A stretch of DNA of 8,021 nt from Parcubacteria group bacterium (lineage in GTDB: Bacteria; Patescibacteriota; Minisyncoccia; Phycocordibacterales; GCA-002724975). Under the pieces are notes generated by a model. That model saw nothing but the letters and a program-made list of their open reading frames with translations. It had not been told where the DNA came from and ran no database searches. The translations under genes and the position numbers were made by a program. This document shows, piece after piece, positions 6,177 to 8,021 of the stretch (position 1 is the first letter of the stretch; every line of letters begins with the position of its first letter). The stretch lies in contig PBQF01000034.1 in the NCBI GenBank assembly GCA_002724975.1, positions 1 through 8,021 on the forward strand, in the 5' to 3' direction.

Positions 6177-7546
6177 GGGAGCTGACGCCGAGGAAGATAG
6201 TTGAGGAATTAGATAAATATATTGTAGGCCAAAAGGAGGCGAAGAGAGCGGTTGCTATAGCAATAAGGAACCGATGGAGAAGGTTACAGCTTTCTGATGA
6301 ATTGCGTGAAGAGGTTATGCCTAAAAATATAATAATGATAGGGCCTACCGGTGTGGGGAAGACTGAAATTGCACGGAGAATAGCAAATTTAGTAAAGGCT
6401 CCTTTTTTAAAGGTGGAGGCTTCTAAATATACAGAAGTTGGTTACCATGGGCGCGATGTAGAGTCCATGATAAGAGATATTGTAGAGATAGCCGTTAATA
6501 TGGTACGAACAGAGCAGATGGAAAAAGTTAGCGTAAAAGCTGAGTTGAATACAGAGGAGCGGTTAATGGATTTGCTACTCCCATTACCTGAAATGAAGGA
6601 AGAGCCGGAAGTAGTTAGCAAGGACGGTGTAGACGGAGATAAAGAGAAGGTAGTTGCAGTTGTCGAAAGACAAGAAACAACGCGTGAAAAGTTTAGAAAT
6701 AAATTGAGGCAGGGTAAACTTGAAGATCGTATGGTGGAAATCAAAACACAGGAAAAGCCTGTCGTTATGCAGGGGATTGTTGCCGGGATAGAGGATATAG
6801 GGGTAAATTTTCAGAATGTTATTGAAAAAATGATACCTCCCAAAACACAGGTAAAAAAAACTCCAATAAGCGAGGCACGAAAAATTATTAAGCAGGAGGA
6901 AGCAGAGAAGCTGATTGATAAAGAAAAGGTTACGAAGGATGCGTTGCATCGTGCTGAGAACATGGGGATAATATTTATAGACGAGTTGGACAAAGTTGCA
7001 AGTCGTGAGTCCGGTCATGGACCTGATATATCACGTGAGGGGGTACAGAGAGATATATTACCCATTGTGGAGGGTTCTACGGTAGTTACCAGATACGGCA
7101 TGGTTAAGACAGACAGAATTCTGTTTATAGCTGCAGGAGCATTTCATGTTTCAAAACCTTCAGATTTAATACCAGAGCTTCAAGGTAGATTCCCAATAAG
7201 GGTTGAGTTGAAGGATTTAGGCAAAGAAGAGTTTATAAGAATTCTCACAGAACCTAAAAATGCGCTGATAAAACAATATACAGAACTTCTGAAAACCGAG
7301 AAAGTAAAACTTCAATTCGGGGAAGATGCAATAGAAGAGATAACAGATATGGCAGTTAAAATAAACAAAAGGAGTCAAAGTATCGGAGCAAGAAGACTGC
7401 ATACCGTTATGGAGAAACTATTGGAAGATGCCTCTTTTGACGCTCCTGACTTAAACGATAAGAATATAGTTGTTGATGCTGAATACGTGCGGGATAAGAT
7501 GAAAGACATTGTAAAAGATGAGGATTTAACGAAATATATTTTGTGA
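6173..7546 (+). CDS. hslU: HslU, AAA+ unfoldase/ATPase subunit of HslUV
   Basis: HslU (ClpY) is the hexameric AAA+ unfoldase that recognises, unfolds and threads substrates into HslV. The 457 residues fit the family. In order: LTPRKIVEELDKYIVGQ at the N-terminus; Walker A GPTGVGKT (57-64); pore loop G90-Y91-H92-G93, then RDVESMIRDIV; the intermediate (I) domain ~110-255, rich in charged residues; Walker B with D270-E271 (IIFIDELDK); GPDISREGVQRDILPIVEGS; the arginine finger R339 in ELQGRFPIR; sensor 2 GARR 405-408; and the C-terminal DLTKYIL, the tail that inserts into HslV and activates it. The start is GTG at 6173, overlapping the hslV stop by four bases and preceded by GGAGG. The pore loop reads GYHG where the best-known enzymes have GYVG. 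All ATPase residues look intact, so the protein should be active. Confidence 0.97.
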   Translation: MRELTPRKIVEELDKYIVGQKEAKRAVAIAIRNRWRRLQLSDELREEVMPKNIIMIGPTGVGKTEIARRIANLVKAPFLKVEASKYTEVGYHGRDVESMIRDIVEIAVNMVRTEQMEKVSVKAELNTEERLMDLLLPLPEMKEEPEVVSKDGVDGDKEKVVAVVERQETTREKFRNKLRQGKLEDRMVEIKTQEKPVVMQGIVAGIEDIGVNFQNVIEKMIPPKTQVKKTPISEARKIIKQEEAEKLIDKEKVTKDALHRAENMGIIFIDELDKVASRESGHGPDISREGVQRDILPIVEGSTVVTRYGMVKTDRILFIAAGAFHVSKPSDLIPELQGRFPIRVELKDLGKEEFIRILTEPKNALIKQYTELLKTEKVKLQFGEDAIEEITDMAVKINKRSQSIGARRLHTVMEKLLEDASFDAPDLNDKNIVVDAEYVRDKMKDIVKDEDLTKYIL

Positions 7547-7885
7547 TCCTGGTGTTGTTTGTTATCTTGATTTAAGAATTAGCATAATATTTATTATTAC
7601 CTGAAAAAGCTTTTTGAAGTATTTATTAAAATAGTTTAATTGCAACTATTGCATGTCCTTAGGTCTAAGACGTTTCAATTGGTTTTTGAATGTTTAATTC
7701 AATTGTAGTCAAATTCTGGCAAAATACAATTTAAACACTTATGACTTCTTCCCATTTTTGTTTCATATGCACTTATCTTCTACAATAAGAACGCTCCACC
7801 GTGAGCATGATTTATTAAGAGCTAGTCGCCTGCCACGGGTATTTAAGGCTTAACATTTATCTTTTTCATTTCAACAGACAAAAAC

Positions 7886-7903
7886 TTGTAGCACTGGCTA
7901 CAA
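7886..7903. repeat. Perfect stem-loop 1 (7-bp stem, 4-base loop)
   Basis: TTGTAGC and GCTACAA are exact reverse complements around the loop ACTG. On the minus strand the hairpin is followed by GTTTTTG, so it could work as a weak intrinsic terminator for a transcript entering from the right. On the plus strand it is followed by AAAAAG and would not terminate. Confidence 0.6.
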
Positions 7904-7916
7904 AAAGTGTGTGTTG

Positions 7917-7936
7917 CCACTATAAGATGATAGTGG
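7917..7936. repeat. Perfect stem-loop 2 (7-bp stem, 6-base loop)
   Basis: CCACTAT and ATAGTGG are exact reverse complements around the loop AAGATG. It lies 13 bases after stem-loop 1. There is no T run on the plus strand; on the minus strand it is followed by CAACAC, so it is not a terminator in either direction. Its role is unknown. Confidence 0.6.
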
Positions 7937-8021
7937 AAAACGTGGTTTAATAGTTTGGTGGTCAAATGAAAAAGATTATTCTTCAGTGGGAAATCAATGT
8001 ATGAGGTGACCTGCTCTCCAA

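Larger units (their letters stand above)
7547..8021. other. 475-base stretch without a recognisable gene
   Basis: Both strands are broken by frequent stops and no reading frame here has a recognised motif. It holds a 12-base palindrome (AAAAAGCTTTTT, 7604-7615) soon after hslU, some short imperfect inverted repeats (for example TTGAAT/ATTCAA around 7686-7702), and two perfect stem-loops at 7886-7903 and 7917-7936. A minus-strand frame is open from the window edge (8019) to a TAA at 7843-7845 (58 residues). It may be the end of an unseen gene but has no familiar sequence. The stretch could be an ordinary intergenic region, the edge of a mobile element, or decayed coding sequence. Confidence 0.6.

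Noticed and set aside
6584..7018. Minus-strand 144-residue frame opposite hslU
   Set aside because: Antisense shadow of the well-supported hslU gene; composition is that of complemented codons, with no domain.
7604..7615. AAAAAGCTTTTT palindrome as the hslU terminator
   Set aside because: The repeat has no loop and very weak A-T pairing, and lies about 60 bases past the stop. It is not a convincing intrinsic terminator.
7999..8021. End of the window (GGTGACCTGCTCTCC) as an insertion-sequence terminus
   Set aside because: It gave a vague impression of an IS end, but there is no transposase, partner repeat or target duplication in view.

Overview
The window is AT-rich bacterial DNA holding seven protein-coding genes (the first cut by the window edge), one decayed membrane-protein gene and about 0.5 kb of non-coding sequence at the right end. 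The hslVU pair, a large membrane histidine kinase with a cysteine-bearing PAS domain, clear Shine-Dalgarno sequences and a KorD-type ferredoxin point to an anaerobic or microaerophilic Gram-negative-type bacterium. A planctomycete of the anammox kind or a deltaproteobacterial-type lineage would both fit. This is an impression from protein style only and is not proven by the sequence.

Layout. Left block (+ strand): the 3' part of a geranylgeranyl-reductase-type FAD oxidoreductase (2-1138) is followed after 9 bases by an 827-residue sensor kinase (1148-3631: TM, Cache-like sensor, TM, HAMP, PAS, coiled coil, HisKA, HATPase). A single-domain response regulator with its own strong SD follows (3782-4147). 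Middle block (- strand): a MOSC-domain protein (4196-4714) lies downstream of a DUF2809-type membrane protein gene (about 4707-5148) that is broken by an in-frame TAG and at least one frameshift. The old stop codon of the pseudogene overlaps the MOSC start, so the two were once translationally coupled. Right block (+ strand): a solitary 69-residue 2x[4Fe-4S] ferredoxin (5260-5469), then hslV (5646-6176) and hslU (6173-7546) overlapping by 4 bases. The last 475 bases (7547-8021) carry no recognisable gene but contain two perfect stem-loops close together.

How they work together: the kinase and receiver probably form a phosphorelay pair, although the receiver has no output domain and must act through a partner. 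HslV and HslU form the bacterial proteasome-like ATP-dependent protease. The MOSC protein and the ferredoxin have no functional partners visible here. I found no CRISPR array, tRNA, rRNA or intact mobile element, and no convincing new multi-gene system. The items most worth a second look are the multiply broken DUF2809 gene, the GYHG pore loop of HslU, the cysteine cluster in the kinase PAS domain, and the paired hairpins at the right end.
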